Shown in pieces: positions 43,901-50,597 of a stretch of DNA of 57,150 nucleotides (the stretch's first letter is position 1; every line of letters starts with the position of its first letter). This DNA is from Oscillospiraceae bacterium (GTDB lineage: Bacteria; Bacillota_A; Clostridia; Oscillospirales; Ruminococcaceae), in the NCBI GenBank assembly GCA_017523995.1, contig JAFWUX010000003.1, positions 1-57,150 on the forward strand, given 5' to 3'. The notes below the pieces were generated by a model, which saw only the letters and a list, made by a program, of their open reading frames with translations, ran no database searches and was not told where the DNA came from. A program made the position numbers and the translations under genes.

Positions 43901-44589
43901 CCAAGGCGACCACCACTACCACCGCTAAGGCAACCACCACAACCGCAAAGGCAACAACCACTACCGCCAAGGCAACAACCACCACCGCCAAGGTAACCAC
44001 CACCACCGCCCAAGCGACCACCACTACCGCTAAGGCGACAACCACAACCGCCAAGGCAACAACCACAACCGCTAAGGCAACAACTACAACATCCATGACG
44101 GTCACCACCACAACAACAGAACCGGCTACTACCACCGCAACCGTCATGACAACAACAGAACCGGCAATTGTCACCACAACGATCACAAGCGGCAGCGAGA
44201 CAACCACATCCGGGACAACCACCACCGGCGAAACCACACCGACCGAACCGGCGTACACACGCGGAGACGTCAACGAAGACGGTGAAATCAATGTCGCGGA
44301 TGCACAGCTTGCGCTGAATGCGTACGTCAAGGCAATGGCGGGCAAGGAAAGCGATCTGACTGAACAGCAGACACTTGCAGCGGATGTCAACGAGGATCAG
44401 GAAATCTCGGTGAATGACGCGCAGACGATCCTGCTTTACTATGTCAAGAACACGCTTTCCAGTACCCCGACCGCATGGGAGGAGCTGCTCGGCAATCAGC
44501 GGCAGCCGCAGCCTTATCCGGATTTGTCAATCCCGCATGAGGATTTCCGGATTGAAGCGGACAGGTATCTCACAGAAACTGAGACGTGA
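34906..44589 (+). CDS. giant (3,227-aa) secreted dockerin surface protein
   Basis: The start is ATG 34906 with GAGG 8 nt upstream; a frame extending to 34885 uses TTG without a site. A signal peptide (about 1-35) is followed by a beta-helix-like region (about 100-560; LDLNGHQFLL, GATLTIIDSS, LIIYGGTYEAG). Three ~110-residue repeats around VSSVYYYAYGKEKSF and ARYPIGF span about 1270-1605. A second beta-helix-like stretch is at about 2350-2510 (LTVTGTGNLTF, IILSGSGTLNF). Three to four Cys-pair repeats (YWECEICGK, HWTCSRCGEHF, HWRCSHCGLC, RICSVCGKK) fill about 2600-2815. A ~33-unit ATTTTAK linker follows, then a type I dockerin (about 3119-3185) and a WEELLG tail. No catalytic motif is evident. 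It is probably an adhesin or substrate-binding component on a scaffoldin. Confidence 0.93.
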   Translation: MKHTRKRIFSLLMSGIMTASLLPAYLAELPIPAAADDPVEDNDPTIDFDYANDPNHIILNADDALKDLAQQKKDSMDSGKTEDMKQRFPWQHATYVTAEGDSGHSLRTLLESRDTDVQYVSLVKDYKGYWDHWDKQKWEPIKITTDKVLDLNGHQFLLQYDANINHKENGHEQEYSWEGAHYLSAFEISEGATLTIIDSSEWRGDGKGTGKIGFYAGWCDHYTYDYKWYGHRDLFHVLDGNLIIYGGTYEAGETKMQRKVVSNFSMKKLTTAIGTAVGLGVNIAKYATGISTAEAAYQDVLEEVADLDAGTADPKPPKTSETQKNQPDGKASTRNLSVSEKSAEKDKKIAEGDKQGTPEGENKADEEEKAKYDKNTKVAKAKNEIVNQAVNKDGIMGIVNEGFSLVDQVIDMFGTTEYPPISNTIMGTAVRVGTAGTFACYGGSYIGNGSTPDTRNAVVEVIISPSAGAWTYDARKREGGRAYIYDGDFTANAGANVFNICRGIKDKELKTTQYRLNANNSSEVAITYDEHFGVEELFYQNQDQLEKGRIENGTVYDQYNQEIIPEPLTTANIQVRGGTFHCHYNVINMAKLEKDARTKAGTSVDAHYRKFPGTSGSVNLGVDSFGEDIIRDGRIQIVDNAEGCLVLMDDQEPGKENGLYHYRLFCGDNELRTKSYLKVYPNEAVTNSSNSMQLAYYLGTGTQTKDIFTDDEDNIRSPYRQMERYFDFQIDDPKHRQAYSVKPNFRNSTTEQMDAYGEKTAASEVWYYPAPLDKYGNEIKDVSYGFSELRFKVHPNNIGKFQRWAGSELLGTMHHYEPDAGVYWLYDKDFIDDNAWQDVIDGEDRYVGGTLTIKKATYEKVRTNMKYFTYKVYQVDPLTRENLNANGTYGGDDPLLTVRYGCAPEETALKCKLPLDEVEQRIKNAHPEWQGYRAGEMYRIVLEVEEQIGIGEKAASADSLWLDKSFNDFGKKLRPASTTTSILFRCFEQSEQMKDERLYLDTAFTPLQWPEYPTNMHTIPAGQKHTIELRNGKTGMVDWEADARVFDIYYQWWELDENGEPYKLLAGTDNIFNDGLSKYTEFGTLKDYQSGMAEIIKNDKNASSTDDDDVYELKDKAKHKPGSWNLEYVKKSDGKRFLYANTVDPDDPRADTYVNPDYPNVTGLPYISPEGEYNWTAEQLHMYTSETTGTDILKSDKSRNLSLYYNDVTANQTDSCYIPKELIGKRIRVCAIALNSRWPLAFDKKQTFWSHTMEVCDPNSPEGYVNVQTDEKEDFGEDIPATLSVQKLRDFYNGSKIASVTYYAYGKYKQFAYDPKYILSNLGEVPPVRYPKDFSDKVPDFIADENRNAKLKDFLQDYDDVCVVLGLTNTQRMKQIQCNEYSLDMVTDFVVLYPAPEIYGTFAIKPIGTPDPSKKPYEQSAVFSVTNLGGLQAGETVSSVYYYAYGKEKSFDGLSVYNWKDLPEARYPIGFTEKETSPRFALSQRDVYVRVETSKNNAPYRSFTLTEQKPDLKGTVGFTYDKDLSYATYDHPVTLSLDDFQGLAYNEEIVEVEYRVDSATKVFSTEDDPDVFKNGIPSAAFPTDFYGENSANKIRSKNYIPYVTVKVARKPVKSDKSKTEQGTGTIVQTPTDMDPSTLEQLQELIGKTPVEGTVKRTEILEETDIIGRTGKTGTIYNPSDSQFLLQTDKTETREKTFSTENYESFRCEVKATDIHCFGDEVMEIKVSDVLDGKYEKGIGAFNAYPTNATIGFDFSDYTNTNEKVAVLEQHPTISWLSVIKPTGERGEATFTMKTPDGGSVSMTIRVIEEYDSFTIKGISAPVIGKPLDYDVEIPEDAPYHIKEVSWSTNSDTPITKDSVAEYYHPYSIRITLESESCCQSSFWDASFTMEAAQLDGSVETISERFRDPATARSSSYAYQIYDYDADEYRQEFVFNYTYPAQSDHAASVIDEVHLDFPTEVPEGTYFSDYLKQVHLYTNGHDDTLLSTILPTYSAEAYEIGDASGYDVSLLDLRVQSFIKGMQDGLSATIEIPEKMQNTGDKFAENVKIYINGEEGEVFLRTDGKITFYAPETITVTDGKAVPNMPQYSMQAFNPVVGETITLSDLLICSDDRVSVKLTSVECDSDPEKYFTYDLKEGTFTPIAEKPNNANSIVLRYTVSFDADGDGKPEYEKNDSYSFYQIYASKKDAPEIQSQKKDVKVTALTPVGKTAYSESYHFDTTAEGIPEIDNAFISGVYDSSEKLVSNKDSFRYGADGLAKIFKDGESYTVRTASVFNIEIHAGTDDVYATVFDADGNKVPGICISVDNEHYLCGEHLTGLQPDTDYTLYYKQGMNGTFYKAAFRTGSQGYGVTVGKTQVTAENTGDLEKDGWHYDPETKTLTLKNLTLKSDGTVAAEWQLVGSTIPTYAAIVANDELTVELIGNNTLAYTGKELGSSIIYAAKNLTVTGTGNLTFTNPANSDAYGLYSESGDIILSGSGTLNFDGIGSGVYSYKGMLYYKNGTVDFKPFIKHSEYIGDYQLGNLISREDMLDCSGAVHAVTISVASLDEKYQEVAEADIPGIIKTNNKTSNEENAKHYIRIVPLHSDTEKNTDPVYLESGSCEDGRVYHYSCKCGHIGTATFTDAPEACVFHHHEAKAASCTESGNIEYWECEICGKLAEDENGETELTAEDLITAPLGHDGVHHAAKEAACTEAGSAEHWTCSRCGEHFADVNCTVRLFDANLIIPAIGHEWIQQFAKAATCETDGAIAHWRCSHCGLCSANQIGTKLLKKEDVTLPAFGHSWSEWTVSKSSTETEEGEEVRICSVCGKKETRVIPKKAAETTTAVTTTTTRATTTTAKATTTAAKATTTTAKATTTTAKATTTTTAKATTTTAKATTTTAKATTTTTKATTTTAKATTTTAEATTTTAKATTTTAKATTTTAKATTTTAKATTTTAKATTTTAKATTTTAKATTTTAKATTTTAKATTTTAKATTTTAKATTTTAKATTTTAKVTTTTAKATTTTTAKATTTTAKATTTTAKATTTTAKVTTTTAQATTTTAKATTTTAKATTTTAKATTTTSMTVTTTTTEPATTTATVMTTTEPAIVTTTITSGSETTTSGTTTTGETTPTEPAYTRGDVNEDGEINVADAQLALNAYVKAMAGKESDLTEQQTLAADVNEDQEISVNDAQTILLYYVKNTLSSTPTAWEELLGNQRQPQPYPDLSIPHEDFRIEADRYLTETET
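43400..44090 (+). repeat. 21-bp tandem repeat encoding about 33 ATTTTAK heptads
   Basis: In-frame 21-bp units (GCGACTACCACTACCGCCAAG and variants) run without interruption. Most vary only at third positions; a few carry an extra Thr, AE, VT or AQ. The tract codes for a Thr/Lys linker before the dockerin. Its repetition makes slippage and length variation likely. Confidence 0.93.
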
Positions 44590-44626
44590 CGAATCGTTTG
44601 CGTGAACAGTCAGACATCATATGCAG

Positions 44627-44660
44627 CAAGCATCGCCCGCACAGGGCGATGCTTGTTTTT
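44627..44660 (+). terminator. rho-independent terminator of the giant surface protein
   Basis: CAAGCATCGCCC (44627-44638) pairs with GGGCGATGCTTG (44644-44655) in a perfect 12-bp stem, followed by TTTTT. Confidence 0.95.
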
Positions 44661-44716
44661 CAACCGGAATACAGAGCGGGCAGCACATTTTGTGCAAATG
44701 ACAAAATGCTCCCATC

Positions 44717-44744
44717 TTGCTATTTGCGGGAGAATGTGCTATAA
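44717..44744 (+). repeat. 28-bp direct repeat, copy 1 (decayed promoter)
   Basis: TTGCTATTTG, C, GGGAGAATGTGCTATAA is identical to copy 2 at 44821 except for one base. Here the -10 reads TATAAG, and the repeat runs into a GCGGGCAGCGCCCGC palindrome. Confidence 0.75.
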
Positions 44745-44820
44745 GCGGGCAGCGCCCGCCTGCATTGATCTAAAGCACTCCGGCAAGAAGACCGTTTCAC
44801 AAAAGAGTCCTTCTCTCCGG

Positions 44821-44849
44821 TTGCTATTTGTGGGAGAATGTGCTATAAT
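44821..44849 (+). promoter_or_regulatory. promoter of the LRR dockerin gene (28-bp repeat, copy 2)
   Basis: TTGCTA (44821-44826), 17 nt, TATAAT (44844-44849) with extended TGTGC. The start would be near 44856, giving a ~250-nt leader before the ATG at 45106. Confidence 0.75.
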
Positions 44850-44861
44850 AGATGCATCAGA

Positions 44862-44948
44862 ATCCAATCTGTTTTGCAATATGTTCAACGATGCGAAATA
44901 TCTGAATGTGCATATTTGAAGAAATCAGATTGGATATGTAACTTTTTT
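44862..44948 (+). promoter_or_regulatory. structured leader hairpin ahead of the LRR dockerin gene
   Basis: ATCCAATCTG (44862-44871) pairs perfectly with CAGATTGGAT (44926-44935), with GCAATATG/CATATTTG nested inside. TTTTTT follows at 44943-44948, so this could be an attenuator or simply a stabilising 5' structure. From there to 45106 I see only a small GTCT/AGAC hairpin and the ribosome site. Confidence 0.4.
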
Positions 44949-45105
44949 ACTGCTATGAGGTCTTTATATATAGACAGGTTCATGATTGCCCGTTTATGTA
45001 TGCAGCCCCCGAAACAGTCAAGCATCTGTATGAGGCGCCTGTCCATGCCATCCGGCATCCGCATGTTCATGATATGCCAAAAAGGCAGCAGAAAGGAATG
45101 ATTCT

Positions 45106-47868
45106 ATGAAAAGTCAGAAGATTGCAGCATTTATTGCAGCAGGTATGATGCTCAGCAGTGTCTGCGGCGGCGCACAGTTTCCGGTCGGTGCGGCAGCCGC
45201 TCCGAAGAATGTGCAGCAGAGCGCAGCTCCGGTTCTCGCAGCAGCTGAGACAACTCCCGTCGCGACAACCACCGCGCCCGCTGTGACCACGGCGGCAAAG
45301 TCTGTAACAACTGCACCGAAAGCCACAACAACCGCTGTCACAACCACGGAGAATACCGCGCATCTGCCTAAGGAAGCTACAATCACAGGCGTTTTTGATC
45401 GCCTCGAGAACAACGCTATCTATTTGAGTAATGACGTCAGGTTTGACTACAGCGCTGAACGGATCGGTGAGGAGGGCATGAAGAAGCTCGAACAGATGAA
45501 GAAGGGCGATCATGTGACCATCAAATGCATCATGGATACCTACGGCATAGGGACGGTTATTTCCATTTCGGAGATTCTGTATGAAAACCCGTCTGCTGCC
45601 GTGGTGACAACCGCCGCGCCCGCTGTGACCACTGCGGCAAAATCCACAACAACTTCACCCAAAGCCACAACCGCCGCGCCCGCTGTGACCACGGCGGCAA
45701 AGTCCGCAACAACTGCACCGAAAGCCACAACAACCGCTGTCATAACCACGGTGAATCCCGCACATCAGCCTATGAAAGCTGAGATCTCAGGTGTTTTTGA
45801 TCGCTTTGAGAACAACACGATCTATATGAATAATGACATCATGTATTACTGCCGCGCTGACGAGATCGGTGACGAGGGCATGAAGAAGCTCAAGCAGATA
45901 AAAAAAGGCGATCAGGTGACAATCAAATTCATCGTTGATAACTACAGCCTTTCGACAATCGTTTCCGTTTTGGAGATTCTGTATGAAAAACCGTCTACTA
46001 CCGTGGTGACAACTACTGTGACCACAACAACGGAAACCGTGACCACCATCGCCGAAGCAGAAAAGGCGGATTCGGATTTCGACTACAGCCTGACCGAGGA
46101 CGGCAAGGGCGTGGTGATCAAAGAATACAAGGGCAAGGATACCGCAGTCAAGATTCCGGAGAAGATCGAGGGACTGCCGGTTGTCGAGATCGGCAGCATG
46201 GCGTTCTTCAGCAATGACAAGATGACTTCGGTCACCATTCCGGAGACAGTGAACGTGATCGGCAGCAATGCATTCAGCGGCTGCAGCGGTCTGACGGCGG
46301 TTACAATCCCTTCAAAGGTGACAACGCTCGATGACAGCGCGTTTGCCGGATGTTCCGGTCTGACAAAGATCACGATTCCCGGCAGCGTGACGAAGATCGG
46401 TTCGCAGACATTCTCCAGCTGCTCGAATCTTGCGGATATCGTGATTCCGGAGACGGTCACGGAGATCGGCGGCGGTGCATTCCGCGGCACACCGTGGCTG
46501 AAAGCACTGCAGGAGAAAGAGCCGCTTGTTGTTGTCAATCACATTCTGATTGACGGTTCAACGGCTTCCGGCGATGTGATTGTGCCTGCAGGCGTCACGG
46601 CAATCAGCGGCATGGCATTCTCGAACTGCCGCGCTCTGACCTCCGTGAAGCTGCCTGAGGGCGTCAAGACGATCGGCGAGAGCGCATTCTATAATTCCGG
46701 CGTCACATCGGTGACCGTTCCGGACGGCGTCACAAGTATCGGCTCGCAGGCATTCGGCATGTGCAGCAAGCTGACCGCTCTGAACCTGCCGGACAGCGTT
46801 ACGGAGATCGGCGGCAGTGCATTTATGGCATGTGAATCGCTTAAGGAGATTAAGCTGCCCAAGAGCCTGACTGCTATCGGCAATTCTTTGTTTGCAAGCT
46901 GCCCTGCGTTGAGCAGCGTGGAGATTCCGGAGGGCGTGAAGTCCATTGATGTCCGTGCATTTGCAGGATGCGCCGCCCTGAAGGAGATCGTGATTCCGGA
47001 AGGAACTGAAAGCATCGGTTTTGCTGCATTTATGATGTGCTCCAGTCTCGAGAGCGTGACAATTCCGGAGAGCGTCAAGAGCATCGGACCGACAGCGTTC
47101 AGCGGCTGCCCGAAGCTGACTGTCCGCGGCTATGAAGGCTCTGCGGCAGAGACCTATGCACAGCAGAACAGCCTGACCTTTGAAGCAATCGCAGTGGAGC
47201 CGCTTGAAACGGGCGATGTCACCGGCGATGAGCTCATCACCGTTGAGGATGCGCAGACGGTCCTGAATGACTATGTCAGAACGGTCGCAGGCAAAGAGAG
47301 CGCGCTTTCGGCACGGCAGCGCAAGGCTGCAGATGTCAACGGGGATGCTGCTATCAGCGCCGATGATGCGCAGCTGATTCTGCTCTACTATGTGCAGAAC
47401 AGCATTGCCAAAAGGGAGACCTCATGGGGTGAGCTGCTCGGAAAATGGGGTGTTAAGAAGCTTCGCATCAGCTGGCGTGAAGCGGAATATCCCGAGGTGA
47501 AGAAGATCGGTTCCCGCGCCGAAGCTGAGGCGTATGTCGCTGAGAAAGAGAAGCTTTATCAGCTCGATGGACCGAATTCCGCCGCTGTGTTTGATCAGGC
47601 ATCCGAAACCTACACCGAGGACTGGTTCAAGGAGCATCAGCTGGTTGTTGTACTTCTGGGTGAGGGCAGCGGCTCGATCAGTCATCAGGTGACCGGTGTC
47701 AGCGAGGACGAGATTCAGATCACGCGCAGCTGCCCGGCGAGTATGACTGCGGATATGGCTGCATGGGCGATCGTGATTGAACTGGATAAATCTGTCAGCA
47801 TTTCGGATTCCGTCAAGGTGCAGACGAGCCTTCTTGACTGGGAAAAGAACGTCGAGAAAAAGTCTTAA
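45106..47868 (+). CDS. secreted BspA-type leucine-rich-repeat dockerin protein
   Basis: A 920-aa exported protein with AAAGGA before the ATG. A signal peptide (about 1-31) is followed by two copies of a ~75-residue domain (TGVFDRLENNAIYLSNDV and SGVFDRFENNTIYMNNDI; both contain EEGMKKL/DEGMKKL and KKGDxVTIK) between Thr/Ala linkers. BspA-like LRR_5 repeats span about 325-690 (SVTIPETVNVIGSNAFSGCS and many variants). A dockerin is at about 702-768 (GDVTGDELITVEDAQ, ADVNGDAAISADDAQLILLYY), with imperfect calcium positions in the first loop. A WGELLG motif and a C-terminal ~130-residue domain follow (EDWFKEHQLVVVLLGEGSGS). LRR_5 proteins bind surfaces or substrates. Confidence 0.93.
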   Translation: MKSQKIAAFIAAGMMLSSVCGGAQFPVGAAAAPKNVQQSAAPVLAAAETTPVATTTAPAVTTAAKSVTTAPKATTTAVTTTENTAHLPKEATITGVFDRLENNAIYLSNDVRFDYSAERIGEEGMKKLEQMKKGDHVTIKCIMDTYGIGTVISISEILYENPSAAVVTTAAPAVTTAAKSTTTSPKATTAAPAVTTAAKSATTAPKATTTAVITTVNPAHQPMKAEISGVFDRFENNTIYMNNDIMYYCRADEIGDEGMKKLKQIKKGDQVTIKFIVDNYSLSTIVSVLEILYEKPSTTVVTTTVTTTTETVTTIAEAEKADSDFDYSLTEDGKGVVIKEYKGKDTAVKIPEKIEGLPVVEIGSMAFFSNDKMTSVTIPETVNVIGSNAFSGCSGLTAVTIPSKVTTLDDSAFAGCSGLTKITIPGSVTKIGSQTFSSCSNLADIVIPETVTEIGGGAFRGTPWLKALQEKEPLVVVNHILIDGSTASGDVIVPAGVTAISGMAFSNCRALTSVKLPEGVKTIGESAFYNSGVTSVTVPDGVTSIGSQAFGMCSKLTALNLPDSVTEIGGSAFMACESLKEIKLPKSLTAIGNSLFASCPALSSVEIPEGVKSIDVRAFAGCAALKEIVIPEGTESIGFAAFMMCSSLESVTIPESVKSIGPTAFSGCPKLTVRGYEGSAAETYAQQNSLTFEAIAVEPLETGDVTGDELITVEDAQTVLNDYVRTVAGKESALSARQRKAADVNGDAAISADDAQLILLYYVQNSIAKRETSWGELLGKWGVKKLRISWREAEYPEVKKIGSRAEAEAYVAEKEKLYQLDGPNSAAVFDQASETYTEDWFKEHQLVVVLLGEGSGSISHQVTGVSEDEIQITRSCPASMTADMAAWAIVIELDKSVSISDSVKVQTSLLDWEKNVEKKS

Positions 47869-47888
47869 ATATTTTTCTGAACATAAAA

Positions 47889-47924
47889 AAGCAGGGGAGC
47901 ACGAAAAATGCTCTCCTGCTTTTG
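47889..47924. terminator. bidirectional rho-independent terminator
   Basis: AAGCAGGGGAGCA and TGCTCTCCTGCTT (within 47889-47922) form a stem flanked by A-run and T-run. It is shared by the LRR gene and the convergent histidine kinase gene. Confidence 0.92.
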
Positions 47925-47944
47925 TATTGTGTATCACATCCGGT

Positions 47945-48811
47945 TCAGAGCATGACGGTGATTGTCAGTCTGCCGCCTTCATACTCCGCTTTGACGGTTC
48001 CGCCCATCCGCTCTGTCAGTGTCCGGACGATGGAAAGTCCCAGTCCCGAGGAATTGCGCGCCGCTTCGACTGTATAGAACCTGTCAAACAGCAGGTTGAC
48101 ATCGACAAGTGAGAGCGCCGATGCCGCATTGGAAAATGTGATTGTACCTGCATCCGTCATGGTGATCGACAGGTCGCCGTCGCTGTATTTGAGCGCGTTG
48201 TTCAGCAGATTTGCGAAAATGCGGGAGACATCCGCTTTGTGCAGCATCCGGATGACCTTTGTCTCCGTGATCTGCACGGCGGGGACGATGCCTTTCTCGC
48301 TGAGTGCGCCGTAATGCCCCATGATGCTGTCCTCAAGTATCTGGTTGAGACAGACCTCCTCTGCGGGTTCTTCCGGTTCTGCGGACTGGATAACCGAAAA
48401 CCGGAACAGCTCCTCGGTGAGCTGCTTCATTGCCTCCGTGCGCTCCTCGATGAACCCGAGATACTTGTGCATCTGTGCGGCGTCATCGGTTTTCCGGAGC
48501 ATATAGAGATATCCGCAGATCGCTGTCAGCGGTGTGCGGAGATCGTGTGAGATATTCGTAACGGCATTTTTCAGCTCGGTGTCGCCCTGATGATAGCGCA
48601 GATGCTCTTGCCGCAGAATGCGCAGCTGCGTGTTGATGCTGTCTGCCAGCGTACACATGTCTTTATCGCGCGAGGAGATGTCGATCAGGGTGTTTGTATC
48701 GGTTTGCAGTCTGTCCGCGAAGGCGGCAGTGATCTCCCTTGCGGCTTTTTTGAGCCGGTATATTTTGATGACCGCTGCTGCCAGCAGGATCGCGAACAGA
48801 CTGTAAAGCAT
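47945..48811 (-). CDS. sensor histidine kinase
   Basis: A 288-aa kinase with a single N-terminal membrane helix (LYSLFAILLAAAVIKIY) and no sizeable extracellular domain. Then come a linker helix, the phosphoacceptor box TNISHDLRTPLTAICGYLY, and the ATPase domain with N box IFANLLNNALKYSD and G motif SGLGLSIVRTL. It lacks an input domain, as in intramembrane-sensing kinases that listen to an ABC transporter for antimicrobial peptides. It is last in the regulator-ATPase-permease-kinase unit, 14 nt after the permease, with CGGAGG before the ATG. The signal is inferred from architecture. Confidence 0.95.
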   Translation of the reverse strand: MLYSLFAILLAAAVIKIYRLKKAAREITAAFADRLQTDTNTLIDISSRDKDMCTLADSINTQLRILRQEHLRYHQGDTELKNAVTNISHDLRTPLTAICGYLYMLRKTDDAAQMHKYLGFIEERTEAMKQLTEELFRFSVIQSAEPEEPAEEVCLNQILEDSIMGHYGALSEKGIVPAVQITETKVIRMLHKADVSRIFANLLNNALKYSDGDLSITMTDAGTITFSNAASALSLVDVNLLFDRFYTVEAARNSSGLGLSIVRTLTERMGGTVKAEYEGGRLTITVML

Positions 48812-48825
48812 AGAATTACCTCCGG

Positions 48826-49611
48826 TTAGTTGATGTCGGTTCTGCGGAAATACAGGCTGCCGAGCATATAGACGATTACCGTTTCTGCAATCATTGCGAG
48901 CAGTCCCGGCCAGAAATCGGGATCAACCGCAAAGGAGCTTTGCCGCATGCAGACAACGGACGGCAGCAGATTGAGAAGCATATCCGGCAGGTCATATTTT
49001 CCGCTCAGCGATGCAATGCCGATGCTGCCGATCATGAGCATCTGATTGCCGAGATAGATCGCAAGAAAGCTCTTGACGCCCTTGAGCATCACACAGAACA
49101 GCTGCGTGACAGTTGTAAAGAAGATGATCTGCCCAACTGAAAGCGTCACGCCGCAGAGAACAGCCTTGAACGATGCAGCCGCTTCCGGATTGACTTCCAT
49201 TGCAGAGGGCAGCCCTTCAATCATTACCGGATTCTGTCCGGCTGTCATGGCTTCGCCGCAGAGGGCCAGCGTGATGAAGAATCCGATTGCGAAAACCAGA
49301 TACAGCGCAACCGAAAAAACATTGGAGGCTGCCCAGTCCGCCAGATAGATATGGCTGCGGCGGTGACCGACGGAAATCTGATTCCGGATCGTGCCGTTTG
49401 TGAACAGCGGATAGTTAAACAGTCCGATGATTACGCCGACATAGTGCGGAAACATCAGAAATGCCATTATGTACGGTATATTCCATGCGCCCGGAATTTT
49501 GCGCATGAGGAGCGCGCCGCCGATGCCGCCGATGAGCATCAGCAAAAGCAGAATGCGGAAGATCAGCCATTTGGAAAGCCGGCTGAAATAGGCACCAAGC
49601 AGCTTAAACAT
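48826..49611 (-). CDS. ABC transporter permease (ABC-2 type)
   Basis: A 261-aa protein with about six hydrophobic spans (FRILLLLMLIGGIGGALLM near the start, VALYLVFAIGFFITLAL in the middle). I start it at MFKLLGAYF because GGAGG lies 8 nt upstream; this overlaps the ATPase stop by 8 nt. The size and partner match permeases of lantibiotic- or bacitracin-type immunity transporters. It forms the exporter with the ATPase upstream. Substrate unknown. Confidence 0.9.
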   Translation of the reverse strand: MFKLLGAYFSRLSKWLIFRILLLLMLIGGIGGALLMRKIPGAWNIPYIMAFLMFPHYVGVIIGLFNYPLFTNGTIRNQISVGHRRSHIYLADWAASNVFSVALYLVFAIGFFITLALCGEAMTAGQNPVMIEGLPSAMEVNPEAAASFKAVLCGVTLSVGQIIFFTTVTQLFCVMLKGVKSFLAIYLGNQMLMIGSIGIASLSGKYDLPDMLLNLLPSVVCMRQSSFAVDPDFWPGLLAMIAETVIVYMLGSLYFRRTDIN

Positions 49612-50518
49612 GCTCACCACCTCCGATCAGCGAGATATAGAAGCTTTCGAGACTCTCGTCATGCTCCTCAACGGAGACGAGCTCGCAGCCCTCCTCTTTG
49701 AGCGAAAGGGCAAGCTCTGTAATCACCGGATTTGCGAAGATATCCGCATGCTTGTCATCCAGAATCTGATATTCAAGCTGCTTGCGTTCCAGTACACGCG
49801 CAAGCGCTGCTGTGTCGGTGACCGTGACGCGCATACACTTGCGGCAGGCGGCTTCGAGCTCCTCCGCGCTCATTTCACGGATGATTCTGCCGCTGTTGAT
49901 AAAGCCGTAATGCGTTGCAAGCTTTGCCAGTTCATCGAGGATGTGCGAGGAGATCAGCACGGTGATTTTCTTCTCGCGGTTGAGCTTCAGGATCAGCTCA
50001 CGAATCTCGATGATGCCCTCCGGATCAAGGCCGTTGACCGGTTCATCGAGCACGAGAAAATCCGGATTGCCGCAGAGCGCGACTGCAATACCGAGCCGCT
50101 GCCGCATGCCGAGCGAAAACTGCCGCGCTTTCTTTTTGCCCGTATCGCCGAGCCCGACGAGACGCAGCAGTTCGGGGATGCCCTCAAAGCTCGGCAGACC
50201 GAGCACGCGGTACTGCTGTTTGAGATTCTCCTCTGCCGTCATATCCAGATAGAGCGACGGTGTCTCGACAACCGCGCCGATTCGTCTTCTCGAATGTGCG
50301 ATTTTCGCGTCGGTATGCTGCACGCCGTAGAGCTCCAGCTCGCCGGATGTCGGGTGCTGCAATCCGCAGACAAGGCGGATCAGTGTGGTTTTGCCCGCAC
50401 CGTTTCTGCCGACAAAGCCGTAGATTGCGCCCTTCGGCACTTGCATCGTCAGACCGTCCAGCGCTTTGAAGTGTTTGTAATGTTTGCAGAGATTGTTCGT
50501 TTTCAGAACATAGTCCAT
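49604..50518 (-). CDS. ABC transporter ATP-binding protein
   Basis: A 304-aa ATPase with Walker A GRNGAGKTT, a Q-loop near LVCGLQHPTSGEL, signature FSLGMRQRLGIAVAL, Walker B FLVLDEPVNGLDP and a switch His in ISSHILDEL. The C-terminal ~90 residues form the accessory domain common in peptide-immunity transporters. The start at MDYVLKTNN has AAGGAGG 7 nt upstream; an extra 19 upstream codons overlap the promoter and repeat array and are rejected. The gene is preceded by four direct repeats that look like the response-regulator site. Confidence 0.95.
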   Translation of the reverse strand: MDYVLKTNNLCKHYKHFKALDGLTMQVPKGAIYGFVGRNGAGKTTLIRLVCGLQHPTSGELELYGVQHTDAKIAHSRRRIGAVVETPSLYLDMTAEENLKQQYRVLGLPSFEGIPELLRLVGLGDTGKKKARQFSLGMRQRLGIAVALCGNPDFLVLDEPVNGLDPEGIIEIRELILKLNREKKITVLISSHILDELAKLATHYGFINSGRIIREMSAEELEAACRKCMRVTVTDTAALARVLERKQLEYQILDDKHADIFANPVITELALSLKEEGCELVSVEEHDESLESFYISLIGGGEHV

Positions 50519-50540
50519 ATTCAGACCTCCTTTTCTGAGA

Positions 50541-50597
50541 TCAGTATAGCATAAAAAGGTCAAGAAACCGGACAAGAAAAAGTCAATATTTCGTCAA
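50541..50597 (-). promoter_or_regulatory. ABC operon promoter with four phased direct repeats (response-regulator site)
   Basis: Plus-strand words GGTCAAGA (50558), GGACAAGA (50570), AGTCAATA (50581) and CGTCAAGA (50592) recur at 12, 11 and 11 bp, about one helical turn. They sit directly upstream of an extended -10 (TGC, TATACT at 50549-50544, minus strand) that lacks a good -35. This is the arrangement of an activator-dependent promoter. The last repeat overlaps the regulator's stop codon. Confidence 0.7.

Noticed and set aside
43242..44390. Long minus-strand frame of VVVVALAV repeats, and the idea that the tract is a CRISPR array
   Set aside because: It is the reverse reading of the in-frame ATTTTAK linker. 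There are no unique spacers, the unit is 21 bp throughout, and codon-position variation fits the plus-strand protein.
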